64,000 nt of DNA, from the NCBI RefSeq assembly GCF_004366035.1, contig NZ_SOEE01000012.1, positions 1-64,000 of the forward strand, written 5' to 3'. Of this stretch, positions 50,113 through 59,607 are shown one piece after another (within the stretch, counting starts at the first letter, position 1; each line of letters opens with the position of its first letter). The DNA is from Cytobacillus oceanisediminis (GTDB lineage: Bacteria; Bacillota; Bacilli; Bacillales; Cytobacillaceae). The position numbers were made by a program, and so were the translations under genes. The notes under the pieces were generated by a model that made no database searches, was not told the origin of the DNA, and saw only the letters and a list, made by a program, of their open reading frames with translations.

Positions 50113-52863
50113 TTAACGATATTCCTTAACTTTTTCCCCTGCTGAAGTTATCCATTCAAACTGGCGGAGCTTCAGGTCAAATAGTGTCAGAGGATCCTGG
50201 TAAATCTCAGGATTTTTGCGCATATCGCTTAAAGCTTCTTTATTTTCTGCAATGTCCTTGTAGGTCTCTTCAACCGTATGATTCAATACATCGAACGGAT
50301 TTCTGAAAAACATTTTTATATCCCGTTCAAGCGATTTCTCGAAAAGTTCAAATTGCTGCATGAATTTATTGGTGATGGATTCTGCGATCTCGCTATAGTC
50401 TTCATGTTCAATGAACTGTTTATATTTATTATGGAGCATGGCTTTATTCTGCTGGATCGCACCAAGCAGCTTGCCTGCACTCTTCAGCAGGAACTGCGAT
50501 GGAGAAAAGCGGTTTAGAATGTTTGCCTTATCCAGCTGAACACTTCCCCGCGTCATTCGATCCGCGTCGCGGCGCCAGTCATCCAGAACCCTGAAGTCAC
50601 AGTCCAGCGAGATTTTCTCTTCGCCATCATATAGCTCATTGAAGCTTTCGCTCATTTCATCCAGATATGCCTGGCTGCTTCTGAACTCTCCTTCACTTTC
50701 AGCAATCCATTCCTGAATGGAAACATGGAAATCCGGCAAAACAGTCTCTTCAATATATTCATGTACCCGATTATTCATTTCGTCATTGAGTTCAGTATGG
50801 ATTTTTCCAAAATCACTGTCCTCTGTCACCATTTCTGAACAATTCCGAAGCAGTTCCGGAATCCTTTTCTCAAGATCCTGTCTCATTTTATCTTTAATTT
50901 GGCTGTAGGACTTTTTAATTGTCCGGATCTTTTCTTCTTCCATATCACTCAGCTGATTGTTAGCACCCTTAAGTTTTGTTACCATTTCTTCGTTCCATTT
51001 AATAGTATCAATCAAGCTGTTTTCCATCTCAACGCGCTTTTCAAGAAGGAATTTGATCGATTTTTTAATATAGTAAAGAACCTTTGCTGTACGCTCTTCT
51101 TTCCGGTTCCGTCCATCCATTATCGACTTGATAAAGACTGCTAAATCATTCAGCTGGCTTTCGCTTTCATAATAGGCGGAGAAAGCAAACACCTTTGCTT
51201 TTGGAAAGTAGGTATGAACACGGGACTGAGTTTCATCAAGAAGATCCATAGCATCCTGGCTGTCTGGAATCCGGTCCATTTTACTGAGAAGGAAATGAAT
51301 AGGCAATTCCGGAGCCTGTTCTCTCATTCTTACAGCAAGATCCAGCTCTTTATCTGTCAGAGGCGAATCTGCATTCAGGACAAACAGCATGCTGTCTGCG
51401 AAATGGAGATATTGGAACACACCATTTCTGAACTTGCTTTGCCCCGCAAGACCTGGCGTATCAATGACAGCAAGTCTATTATTCTGTAAAAAGGCGAATG
51501 GCATTCTGCAGCGGATAAGCGTCTGCTGGCTTTTTTCTGCGCTTTGCCTAAAGTCCTCCAGGTCAGAAATACTCCGCACTTCCTCGTCCGTAACGGCATG
51601 AATTTCCGCTTCATCACTATCCTTGAACAGCACTGAAGCAGAAGTGGAATCCCCCATCAGCTCTTCACCGAGAAGAGTGTTCACAAACGAGGATTTCCCA
51701 TTTGAAGCCGCGCCGGCAATCAGCAAATGCCCTGCATCCAAATCAAGGAGTTCACGGACCATCCATTCAAAGCGTTCACCCATCAGAACGCCCTTTTCCT
51801 TCGCCCATTTCATGACATTTTCAAATAGCTTGAAGCTTTCCTCCAAGCCATCCTGATAGCGGACAGAGCGATTCACAAGGCCTTCTGCCTCGCTGACAGC
51901 TGAAGAATCAATATTAGACGGGAAAATTTCGCTCCAGGCCAGCACTGCTGAGGCCGAAACAAGGGAATGTGAAGGTGAAGCTATTTTCACCCAGTTAGTT
52001 ATATGATTCGGTATCAGGTGTGATAAGTCCCTGATAAGATGCTTACCGCTGATTAGTTCAAAATAAGTATCCTTGTAAAGCTCGGAAAGCAGGCTCCATG
52101 TATGTGAGCGCCCTGGCTCCATATTAAGGAGAAGATGGTTATATTCTTTCAGCCATGAGAAATACAGATCTGATTTCTTGTAGCTATTCCACAGAGCGGC
52201 TGATAAACTCTCAAAATGAGCCTGGTCCACACGGTATAACACCGAAAGCGCCTCACTGAAATAGTTTGGCTCCATTTTAGCTGTCCGCCCCTGGTCCACA
52301 TACGAATGAAGAACTTCAAACCAGGATAGGGATTCCGTCCTGATTGCTTCATTGACAGCCAGCTCCACCGCATTTCCCCAATCGCTGTGTTCTTCAAAGA
52401 ATCCGCGTGCCAGATCAGTCACATCCGGATAATCCGGATTTAATCGGACCGCTTCCTTAATGGATTCAACAGCCATTTCAAGCTTGCCGCGCTGTATGTA
52501 AAGTGAAAACAGCTGAAGGAGCACCTCGGTTTTTAGCACTTCTGAATCTGTCTCAATAGATTTGTAAAAGTCCTCTGCATTTGAAAGCAAATCCAATTCA
52601 AAATAGGCATCAGCCATATTTTTCTGTGCCCATGGCCCCAATTCATTCGGAATGCTCTCCCATTTAAAAATGGCCGCTTCATAATCCTTGTTAAGGAAAT
52701 ACACCTCACCCTGGGCGAAACGGATATTGGTTAAATCGGGCACTTCGTTCTGCTGCTCAGCAACATACAGTTCACCCAAAACCCTGATCGGATGCACATT
52801 TTCATTAGATTCCATGAAGGTCTCATAAAAGGTTTTGCTGATTAGCTGCTTCTCTAAAGTCAT
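50113..52863 (-). CDS. TPR-dynamin-like GTPase
   Basis: 916 residues. Residues 1-200 are TPR-like helical pairs (NIRFAQGEVYFLNKDYEAAIF, LFSLYIQRGKLEMAVESIKEA, VRLNPDYPDVTDLARGF). The dynamin-type G domain starts near 378: G1 GAASNGKSSFVNTLLG, G2 STSAS, G3 VIDTPGL, G4 LLSKMD. A long helical stalk with coiled coils follows (LKGANNQLSDMEEEKIR). No membrane helix. Bacterial dynamins remodel or guard membranes (DynA of B. subtilis is a phage and pore defence), but the TPR fusion differs from DynA. Function here unknown. Alone on its transcript. Confidence 0.8.
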   Translation of the reverse strand: MTLEKQLISKTFYETFMESNENVHPIRVLGELYVAEQQNEVPDLTNIRFAQGEVYFLNKDYEAAIFKWESIPNELGPWAQKNMADAYFELDLLSNAEDFYKSIETDSEVLKTEVLLQLFSLYIQRGKLEMAVESIKEAVRLNPDYPDVTDLARGFFEEHSDWGNAVELAVNEAIRTESLSWFEVLHSYVDQGRTAKMEPNYFSEALSVLYRVDQAHFESLSAALWNSYKKSDLYFSWLKEYNHLLLNMEPGRSHTWSLLSELYKDTYFELISGKHLIRDLSHLIPNHITNWVKIASPSHSLVSASAVLAWSEIFPSNIDSSAVSEAEGLVNRSVRYQDGLEESFKLFENVMKWAKEKGVLMGERFEWMVRELLDLDAGHLLIAGAASNGKSSFVNTLLGEELMGDSTSASVLFKDSDEAEIHAVTDEEVRSISDLEDFRQSAEKSQQTLIRCRMPFAFLQNNRLAVIDTPGLAGQSKFRNGVFQYLHFADSMLFVLNADSPLTDKELDLAVRMREQAPELPIHFLLSKMDRIPDSQDAMDLLDETQSRVHTYFPKAKVFAFSAYYESESQLNDLAVFIKSIMDGRNRKEERTAKVLYYIKKSIKFLLEKRVEMENSLIDTIKWNEEMVTKLKGANNQLSDMEEEKIRTIKKSYSQIKDKMRQDLEKRIPELLRNCSEMVTEDSDFGKIHTELNDEMNNRVHEYIEETVLPDFHVSIQEWIAESEGEFRSSQAYLDEMSESFNELYDGEEKISLDCDFRVLDDWRRDADRMTRGSVQLDKANILNRFSPSQFLLKSAGKLLGAIQQNKAMLHNKYKQFIEHEDYSEIAESITNKFMQQFELFEKSLERDIKMFFRNPFDVLNHTVEETYKDIAENKEALSDMRKNPEIYQDPLTLFDLKLRQFEWITSAGEKVKEYR

Positions 52864-52977
52864 CTTGATCCCCCGCAGTGCTATTTTTAAAAGTACGCCT
52901 AAAGGCGCCGGCTTTTAAAAGAGTTTTATTGAATAGCCTGCTGATTCCCTAATTTCATAGGCTTTATCAGCATGCTT

Positions 52978-53240
52978 TATAAAAAAAGCGGAAGGCGCCC
53001 GCCTATCGGCGACAAGCATAAGACGAGCCGGCTGAAAGGTTGTTCTTTGACCTTTTGGCCGGATTGAAAGAACTGTTGAGGCGACTGCCCAGGGACGACT
53101 AGCATAAGACGGTCCCTGTAAGAAGGTGTTTTTTCCTTCTGGAAGGGAGCGGCTTATGACCTCGAGTCCCTAGGAGCCGAAACAAGACAAGCTTATGACC
53201 TCGAGCCGATGGCACCTGGAGCTAGACTGTTATCTAACTT
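52978..53240 (+). repeat. modular dispersed repeat, copy D
   Basis: 263-bp member. 5' end TATAAAAAAAGCGGAAGGCG, 3' end TGGAGCTAGACTGTTATCTA. Rich in internal inverted repeats (GCCGGCTGAAAGG/CCTTTTGGCCGG; AGAAGG/CCTTCT) and has TTATGACCTCGAG twice. Lies between the 5' end of the dynamin-type gene and the 3' end of an MFS gene, antisense to both. Confidence 0.75.
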
Positions 53241-53436
53241 CAGAATTTACCTTCTTATCTTTAAAAAAACGCATAATGCGCCAATTTTCATCCTTTATCC
53301 TTATATTGTAACAAAAATTTTTCTGCAAAAAATTTCATTTCTCTATCATTTTTGAAACATTGCTGTATTCCTGTGTAATATTCTTAATAGTTAGAACCAG
53401 CTTCTATATATTAATACCACCTCAATCAAAATAAAA
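53241..53436. other. spacer without visible gene
   Basis: About 200 AT-rich bases after repeat D; I see no gene or clear regulatory site. Confidence 0.6.
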
Positions 53437-53477
53437 ACTGGCAGACAGAAATATATATTCATGCCTGCCAGTTTTTA
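53437..53477. terminator. MFS gene terminator
   Basis: 11-bp stem AAAACTGGCAG/CTGCCAGTTTT with a long AT loop; T tracts on both sides. Confidence 0.8.
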
Positions 53478-53484
53478 TTCTTCA

Positions 53485-54681
53485 TCAAGAGGCTTGCTGC
53501 GGCCGGGCAGCTGAGCGCCGTCTGCCATAGAGGATTGTAACAGCCATGCCAAGAATCAGGAACACACTTGATATTTGGAATAGTGCTGCCGTTTCCACAA
53601 ACTGTGCAAGCACACCAAACACAAGGCCGCTTAGCCCAATGCCAAGGTCGATGGATGAGAAGAACATTCCGTTTGCCACACCCCTGCGGTTGGATGGTGT
53701 CATTGATAGCGTCCATGACTGCAGAGTAGGAATCAATGATCCAAAGCCAATTCCGAACAAAATTCCGCTTATGATAATAAACAAATTCGAGTGAGCCAAA
53801 GAAAGTACCCACATGCCGACAAAGGTCAGGAACGTGCAAAGCAGTACAAGTCCCCTTGGCCCCCGCTGGTCAAACCATTTTCCGGCAATCGGCCTCGAAA
53901 GCGATGCCATAATTGCATTGAACAGGTAGAAAAGGAAAATCTGATCAATACCGCGCTCTTCTCCAAAAATAACGATGAACGTTACGATGGAGCCATATCC
54001 AAATGTCACAATAATCGTAATAAAGGCAGGAAACCAGCTGGATTTTTCGATTAAAGAGCCTAAGTAAGAGAATTTCAGATCCTCTTTCCTTGTTTTCAGA
54101 ACAGCTTCAGGTGTTTCGTAGCGAACAATAGATAGGAGCCCAATGGCAATTACGCCAAGTATACTCGAAATATAAATAAGATTGGTAAAAGAGGTAATCT
54201 GATAAAGATAGATACCAAGACTCGGAGCGATGATCATCCCGATCGTAACGCTGAGGCCATAGTAACCCATTCCCTCTCCAAGACGGGAATTAGGCACTAC
54301 ATCCACAGCTGCTGTCCCATTCACAGTAGTTGACCAGCCCCAAGCGAGTCCGTGGATGAACCGGAACAGCAGAAAAATCATCACCACGCTTGACAGCGGA
54401 TAAATAACCGTTATGGCCAGAAGTGCCGCTGCCCCAATCAGCACCAGCTTCTTCCTTGCTCTATATTCAAGCATGAATCCGATGAAAGGCCTGCTCAGAA
54501 CGGCTCCAATCGAAAACAGCGCTGTAACCAGCCCAATTTCAAGACCAGTTGCACCTATGGACTTTATATATGGAGGCAGTGTGGGAATCAGCATCTGAAA
54601 CGACATAAAGACAAATAAATTCCCGACCATCAGCATAATGAAAGACTTTGTCCACAAAGTCTCTTTTACAGCCTTTACCAT
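53485..54681 (-). CDS. MFS transporter (DHA1, YfkF/YwoG-like)
   Basis: 398 residues, 12 membrane helices; ATG 54681 preceded by GGGGG. DHA1 features: QMLIPTLPPYIKSIGA in TM1, GFMLEYRARKKLVL after TM2, and SVTIGMIIAPSLGIYLY in TM5. A basic tail GRRRSAARPQQ ends the protein. No regulator or enzyme beside it, so substrate is unknown. Confidence 0.85.
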   Translation of the reverse strand: MVKAVKETLWTKSFIMLMVGNLFVFMSFQMLIPTLPPYIKSIGATGLEIGLVTALFSIGAVLSRPFIGFMLEYRARKKLVLIGAAALLAITVIYPLSSVVMIFLLFRFIHGLAWGWSTTVNGTAAVDVVPNSRLGEGMGYYGLSVTIGMIIAPSLGIYLYQITSFTNLIYISSILGVIAIGLLSIVRYETPEAVLKTRKEDLKFSYLGSLIEKSSWFPAFITIIVTFGYGSIVTFIVIFGEERGIDQIFLFYLFNAIMASLSRPIAGKWFDQRGPRGLVLLCTFLTFVGMWVLSLAHSNLFIIISGILFGIGFGSLIPTLQSWTLSMTPSNRRGVANGMFFSSIDLGIGLSGLVFGVLAQFVETAALFQISSVFLILGMAVTILYGRRRSAARPQQAS

Positions 54682-54840
54682 CTGCATCCCCCGCTTTCCT
54701 TTATCTAAAGAATAAATCAGTTAATTATTTCGGATCACTAAATACTACCATAACTGATTGGAAAAAGGAACGGGAATTTTGCATCACTTCAAGGGATAGA
54801 ACTTTATTGAGACAATGAAAACCTTCAATTAAAGTCAATA

Positions 54841-54866
54841 AAAAAAGGAGCCAGATTAAGCTCCCC
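54841..54866 (-). terminator. esterase gene terminator
   Basis: Minus-strand stem GGAGC/GCTCC followed by TTTTTTTATT; the 5' arm abuts the stop at 54869. Confidence 0.65.
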
Positions 54867-54868
54867 CA

Positions 54869-55633
54869 TCACCCCTGCAGACTGCTTGTTTCCAGTACCC
54901 GCTGCAGAAAATGCAGTGTTCTTTCTATAATGATGTCCTGATCGTTATCCAATGTTGCCACATGATAGCTATTGTCCAGGGTGACCAATTCCTTTGCAGC
55001 TGATTTAATGCTGCTGTATATTTCCTGCGAATTGGAAGGCGGAACTACATGATCTTCTTTTGAGACAAAAATCAGCGCAGGACAATTCACTTTTCTTAAA
55101 TCGGCTTTGACCTTCATCATCAGTTCCGTTATTTCACCAAGCGATTTAACCGGTGTCTTTTCATAGGCAAGCTCTTTTATATCAGGGTTTTTAATGTCTG
55201 AACCAATTGCATCCAGGAAGCGGACATCCTCCAGGCTGGCTGCTGCCGCCATATCAGAAATCTCAATAGCTGCATTAATCGGGATAATCCCCTTAATCTC
55301 CGGATATTTCTCGGCCATATACAATGTCAGGGTGCCGCCCATCGACAGACCTGTAACGAATATCGTACTGCAGCGCTCTTTCAGCCACTGATAGCCCTCT
55401 TCAACAGAATGAATCCAATCCTGATAGGTCGTTGTTTCCATTTCTTCATAATGAGTGCCGTGTCCCATCAGCCTTGGACCGCAGACCGTATACCCTGCAT
55501 TTGCATAAGCTTCCCCAAGCGGACGCATACTTTGAGTTGAACCGGTAAAACCATGCGAAACCAGAATCCCAATCTCATTTCCCTCAAAATAAAAAGGTTC
55601 CGCGCCTTCTAAAATCGGATACTTTTCAGACAT
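54869..55633 (-). CDS. carboxylesterase/monoacylglycerol lipase-type hydrolase
   Basis: 254 residues from ATG 55633 with GGAGG upstream. Alpha/beta hydrolase of the Est30/bMGL group: HGFTGSTQSM oxyanion loop, nucleophile GLSMGG, Asp in FVSKEDHVVPP and His in NSYHVATLD. Geobacillus Est30 and Bacillus MGL hydrolyse short acyl esters or monoacylglycerols. Cytoplasmic; single gene. Confidence 0.9.
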   Translation of the reverse strand: MSEKYPILEGAEPFYFEGNEIGILVSHGFTGSTQSMRPLGEAYANAGYTVCGPRLMGHGTHYEEMETTTYQDWIHSVEEGYQWLKERCSTIFVTGLSMGGTLTLYMAEKYPEIKGIIPINAAIEISDMAAAASLEDVRFLDAIGSDIKNPDIKELAYEKTPVKSLGEITELMMKVKADLRKVNCPALIFVSKEDHVVPPSNSQEIYSSIKSAAKELVTLDNSYHVATLDNDQDIIIERTLHFLQRVLETSSLQG

Positions 55634-55854
55634 GATCCTTCCTCCATTCAATAGATTAATTCCTATTAAAGATATTCTTTTCACATCCCTCTATCCCTTC
55701 TTATTTGAAAGTATTTAACATTTTTGTAAAACTTCGCATCCAGTCTTCATAAAAACTTTTTTTCCAGCATCGTCTTGTTTATAATAGATAGAATGAATAA
55801 AGAAAAAAGCAGCATTGCCCTATAAACAAAAAGCAAGCCTTAGGAGCGCAGCAA

Positions 55855-55883
55855 CGGGAAGTTTCGCTTTATTTTCCTTCCCG
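55855..55883 (+). other. leader hairpin upstream of glnS
   Basis: Stem CGGGAAG/CTTCCCG (55855-55861 and 55877-55883) with no T tract after it, about 50 bases before the glnS start. No T-box sequence (AGGGTGGNACCGCG) is present, so this is not a tRNA-sensing leader. Confidence 0.4.
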
Positions 55884-55933
55884 ATATTATTAAAATAAGT
55901 ACTAACTACATAAACAGAAAGGCTGATACCGGT

Positions 55934-57625
55934 TTGGAAAACAATTCAAATTTTATACGAACGATTATTAAAGAGGATCTGGAGTCGGGAAAGCGCAAAG
56001 AGGTCATTACCCGTTTCCCGCCTGAGCCGAACGGTTATCTTCATATCGGACATGCCAAATCGATTGTCATCAACTTCGGCCTGGCAGATGATTTTAACGG
56101 CAGGACGAACCTCCGTTTTGATGATACGAATCCGCTAAAGGAAGATCAGGAATTTGTGGATGCCATTAAAGAAGATGTTAAATGGCTTGGCTACGACTGG
56201 GAGGAGCTTCACTTTGCTTCGAATTATTTCGGGGAAATGTATAACCGTGCAGTTCTTTTAATCAAGAAAGGAAAAGCATATGTGGATGACTTAAGCCAGG
56301 AAGAGATCCGCCAATACCGCGGAACCCTGACAGAGCCTGGAAAAGAAAGCCCATACCGCAGCCGTTCAGCTGAAGAGAATCTTGATTTATTTGAACGTAT
56401 GCGGAATGGAGAATTTGAAAATGGAGCAAAAGTTCTCAGAGCAAAGATCGACATGTCATCACCGAACCTGAACTTGCGCGATCCGGTTATCTATCGTGTT
56501 TCACATGCAACTCACCACAATACGGGTGATACGTGGTGCATCTATCCGATGTATGCTTTTGCCCACCCGCTTGAGGATGCAATTGAAGGAGTTACCCATT
56601 CCTTATGTACAACCGAGTTTGAAGATCAGCGTCCGCTATATAACTGGGTTGTCTCAGAGTGTGAAATGGAAAGCACACCGCAGCAAATCGAGTTTGGCCG
56701 CCTGAATATTTCTAATACAGTTATGAGCAAAAGAAAACTGAAGCAGCTTGTGGAAGAGAATTATGTTGATGGCTGGGATGATCCGCGCATGCCTACGATT
56801 TCCGGTCTAAGACGCAAGGGCTATACTCCGGAAGCAATCCGCGAGTTCGTAAAAGAAACGGGTGTTTCAAAAGGTTCCGGTGTAGTGGATGAAGCTATGC
56901 TTGAGCATTATGTCCGCGAAGACCTGAAATTGAAAGCCCCTCGTACAATGGGCGTACTTCGTCCGTTAAAGGTTGTGATCACGAACTACCCGGAAGATCA
57001 GACTGAAATGCTTGATGCGGAAATCAATCCGGAAAATCCGGAAATGGGCATGCGTCAAATTCCTTTCTCGAGGGAGATTTTTGTAGAACAGGACGATTTC
57101 ATGGAAGATCCGCCGAAAAAATATTTCCGCCTCTTCCCTGGCAATGAAGTACGCTTAAAGCATGCATACTTCATCAAGTGCAACGATGTCATCAAGGATG
57201 AGGATGGCAATGTTGTTGAGCTGCATTGCACATATGACCCTGAAACGAAGAGCGGAACAGGTTTTACAGGCCGAAAAGTGAAGGGCACGCTTCATTGGGT
57301 GGATGCAAAGAGTGCCATTCCGGCTGAATTTCGTTTATACGAGCCATTGATTCTGGACGAAGATGCCGATCGGAACGCTGAGGCAGACACAGATGATGCT
57401 GCTGAAAACGATGCTGAAGGAAAAACGTTCCTTGACTATGTGAACCCGAACTCACTTGAAATTGTTAATGGTTTCATTGAACCTAACATGAAGGATGTAA
57501 AAGCCCAGGATAAATTCCAATTTTTCCGTCATGGCTATTTCAATGTTGACCCGAAACACACAACAGCAGAAAAACCTGTTTTTAACAGGATTGTATCGCT
57601 GAAGAGTTCATTTAAGTTAAAGTAA
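55934..57625 (+). CDS. glnS: glutaminyl-tRNA synthetase
   Basis: 563 residues, TTG start (AAAGG 12 bases before, so not ideal). Class I signatures HIGH ([17 protein letters not shown]) and KMSKS-type (VMSKRKL); the GlnRS-specific residues [19 protein letters not shown], then an anticodon-binding beta-barrel half. The sequence is GlnRS not GluRS. Most Bacillus make Gln-tRNA by GatCAB from Glu-tRNA, so GlnRS is unusual and may reflect transfer, though several Bacillaceae carry it. Near the C-terminus is an acidic insertion ([20 protein letters not shown]). Confidence 0.95.
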   Translation: MENNSNFIRTIIKEDLESGKRKEVITRFPPEPNGYLHIGHAKSIVINFGLADDFNGRTNLRFDDTNPLKEDQEFVDAIKEDVKWLGYDWEELHFASNYFGEMYNRAVLLIKKGKAYVDDLSQEEIRQYRGTLTEPGKESPYRSRSAEENLDLFERMRNGEFENGAKVLRAKIDMSSPNLNLRDPVIYRVSHATHHNTGDTWCIYPMYAFAHPLEDAIEGVTHSLCTTEFEDQRPLYNWVVSECEMESTPQQIEFGRLNISNTVMSKRKLKQLVEENYVDGWDDPRMPTISGLRRKGYTPEAIREFVKETGVSKGSGVVDEAMLEHYVREDLKLKAPRTMGVLRPLKVVITNYPEDQTEMLDAEINPENPEMGMRQIPFSREIFVEQDDFMEDPPKKYFRLFPGNEVRLKHAYFIKCNDVIKDEDGNVVELHCTYDPETKSGTGFTGRKVKGTLHWVDAKSAIPAEFRLYEPLILDEDADRNAEADTDDAAENDAEGKTFLDYVNPNSLEIVNGFIEPNMKDVKAQDKFQFFRHGYFNVDPKHTTAEKPVFNRIVSLKSSFKLK

Positions 57626-57630
57626 TTTCT

Positions 57631-57664
57631 AAGCTTGAGGAAGGGTTTCCTCAAGCTTTTTTTG
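57631..57664 (+). terminator. glnS terminator
   Basis: 12-bp stem AAGCTTGAGGAA/TTCCTCAAGCTT then TTTTTTG. Confidence 0.9.
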
Positions 57665-57754
57665 TAAAAAACTGTTCTTAAACACATCTACCTTCCGGTT
57701 TGAAAATATGGTAAGGTTTAAAAGGTAAGCATTTACATAAGGAGGAATAGCATA

Positions 57755-58105
57755 ATGTCAAATCAGCATGATCCAAATACATTACCGCCAAAAACATGTT
57801 CCGTAGACCGAATGGTCACAGTTAAAGAGGACGTTGAGAAGGTTCTTGCAGGAAAAAAAACAGCCACACGCCGTAATGGCAGGTATGCTGATGTCGGGGA
57901 AATCATGACACTTGAAGGCCAGGACTTTGTTGTAGATAAAGTTTATTCCCAATCCCTTGGTGAGTTAACAGACGATCATGCCCGCCAGGAAGGCTTTGAA
58001 AGCTTAGAAGACTACAAACAATCAATCCTTTCGATGCATCCGGGAATGCCTTGGCTGCCGCAAATGCGTGTATGGGTTCATGAATTCAGCGCAGTGAAGA
58101 AGTAA
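57755..58105 (+). CDS. ASCH-domain protein
   Basis: 116 residues, ATG after AAGGAGG. ASCH pattern: VLAGKKTATRRNGRYADVGEIM then DFVVDKVYSQSLGELTDDHARQEGFESLEDYKQS. ASCH folds resemble PUA and bind RNA or nucleic acid bases; E. coli YqfB hydrolyses N4-acetylcytidine. Whether this one has that activity cannot be told. A membrane-protein gene follows after nine bases. Confidence 0.85.
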   Translation: MSNQHDPNTLPPKTCSVDRMVTVKEDVEKVLAGKKTATRRNGRYADVGEIMTLEGQDFVVDKVYSQSLGELTDDHARQEGFESLEDYKQSILSMHPGMPWLPQMRVWVHEFSAVKK

Positions 58106-58114
58106 TCTGCCGGG

Positions 58115-58555
58115 ATGGACATACTGTACCGAATACTGCTGTACATCCATGTCAGCAGTGCCATACTTTCTGTTGGCCCATTTTTTGTTCTGATTCCAAT
58201 TGTCAATAAATTGGAAACGGCCGAGCCAGGGGTTCAGCAGGCTTACATAGGCATCTTCAGGACATCCGTGCGCCTTGTCAAGCATGCAGGACATGTACTT
58301 GTAGGCTCGGGTGTCCTTCTTATCGTGAACAGCCACTGGGACTGGACGACATCCTGGATCGTTGCGACCCTGGCGGTGATGGGAGGCTCAGTCTTTTTTC
58401 TTGCCCGTGCCTTCTCTCCTGTTCTGAAGAAATTTGATGAGCCTGGAGCAGATCAGCATTTTCTTGTCAGGAAGCTTACCCGCTCAGTCTGGATCTACCT
58501 TTTTCTATTAATGCTCATGCTCTGGTTCATGGTGGCTAAGCCTGTACTTTGGTAG
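58115..58555 (+). CDS. four-helix membrane protein (DUF2269-like)
   Basis: 146 residues, four membrane helices. LLYIHVSSAILSVGPFFVLIP, then VKHAGHVLVGSGVLLIV and a C-terminal YLFLLMLMLWFMVAKP. Conserved His (IHVSS and KHAGH) could ligate heme as in related families. It starts nine bases after the ASCH gene, so probably co-transcribed. Ribosome site weak. Function unknown. Confidence 0.65.
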   Translation: MDILYRILLYIHVSSAILSVGPFFVLIPIVNKLETAEPGVQQAYIGIFRTSVRLVKHAGHVLVGSGVLLIVNSHWDWTTSWIVATLAVMGGSVFFLARAFSPVLKKFDEPGADQHFLVRKLTRSVWIYLFLLMLMLWFMVAKPVLW

Positions 58556-58565
58556 AGTTAACTAA

Positions 58566-58598
58566 AAACAAGCGCTGAAGATCCGCGCTTGTTTTTTT
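58566..58598 (+). terminator. terminator
   Basis: Stem AACAAGCGC/GCGCTTGTT then TTTTTG, ending the ASCH operon. Confidence 0.85.
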
Positions 58599-58619
58599 GA
58601 TGCCATTCTTCAGCATGGC

Positions 58620-58715
58620 ATTAGAATCCTTGGTTATATCCGAATGTCCACTGATAAATCCAAATTTCCGCGAGTACATTGAATGTTTCGTGAATAAATG
58701 AAATTTACGCAGGCA
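58620..58715. repeat. degenerate short repeats, ATAAATxxAAATTT type
   Basis: Short drifting units ACTGATAAATCCAAATTTCC and GTGAATAAATGAAATTTACG in a convergent spacer; resembles the 20-base half-units at 28943-29278. Weaker than the other arrays. Confidence 0.4.
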
Positions 58716-58724
58716 ATAAACTCT

Positions 58725-59450
58725 TTATTTCAAAAACCTTTCCGGAAAATCGGTCATGATTACTTCCACTCCCGCACTATTTAAAAATCTGCTGCGGGTT
58801 TCATCATTTACGGTATATACCCGCAGGGGAAACCCCGCATCTTTTGCTTTCCTGCCAAATCCCGATAGAGCAAATCCCTCTTCACAATGAATGCTGTTTG
58901 CCCCGATTTTTTTCGCCATTTCGAGTGTGTTTTCAGGGATGCCTTCAATCAAGTAGCCCGTATGCAAAGTGGCATGCAATTCCCGGACTCTTTTCAGACT
59001 CTCTGCATTGAAAGATGATATTATGACACGCTGTTCCAATTTATATTTTAGGATAAGGTCAATAACCTTTTCTTCCATACCGGGATATTCAATCAAATCA
59101 TTTTTTAATTCAATATTAATCAGGAGTTCGTTTCCTTCCCTAATTGCCCATTGTAAAAGCTGATCCAGATCCGGAATTGTTTCGCCCGTGTAAACATTCC
59201 CAAACCAGCTCCCTGCATCAAGCCGCAGGATTTCATCGAAGGTCATGTCTTTTATATAACCGGTGCCGCCTGTCGTTCTATCCACAGTTTCATCATGAAT
59301 GATCACCAGCTTCCCATCCTTAGCCATCTGCACATCCAATTCAATTCCATCTGCCCCTGCCTCCAATGCACCCTGGAATGCGGCCATCGTGTTTTCTGGA
59401 AAATGTCCGCTGACGCCGCGGTGTGCAAAGACTTTTGCTCTTTTATTCAA
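58725..59450 (-). CDS. glycerophosphodiester phosphodiesterase
   Basis: 241 residues, TTG start (59450) with AGGAGG upstream. GDPD TIM barrel: HRGVSGHFPENT, the metal pair GIELDVQMAKDG and HDETVDRTTGGTG, ELK in INIELKNDLIEYPG. No signal peptide, so cytoplasmic (UgpQ-like). Releases glycerol-3-phosphate from deacylated phospholipids. Single gene. Confidence 0.92.
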   Translation of the reverse strand: MNKRAKVFAHRGVSGHFPENTMAAFQGALEAGADGIELDVQMAKDGKLVIIHDETVDRTTGGTGYIKDMTFDEILRLDAGSWFGNVYTGETIPDLDQLLQWAIREGNELLINIELKNDLIEYPGMEEKVIDLILKYKLEQRVIISSFNAESLKRVRELHATLHTGYLIEGIPENTLEMAKKIGANSIHCEEGFALSGFGRKAKDAGFPLRVYTVNDETRSRFLNSAGVEVIMTDFPERFLK

Positions 59451-59607
59451 ATTATCTCCTCCTATGTCAATAACATCATGATTAATATTCTATTCTACGG
59501 TCTGTCCCAAAACCATTTTTTCATCCTCAGAATAGCCGCTCAAGTTTTACTTCGCTTCCAATTCCCTTATAATGAAAACTATGAAACTTCTTTCTACTCA
59601 GAACGTA

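Noticed and set aside
55790-55930. T-box leader upstream of glnS
   Set aside because: No T-box core (AGGGTGGNACCGCG) and no terminator/antiterminator pair; only an isolated hairpin.
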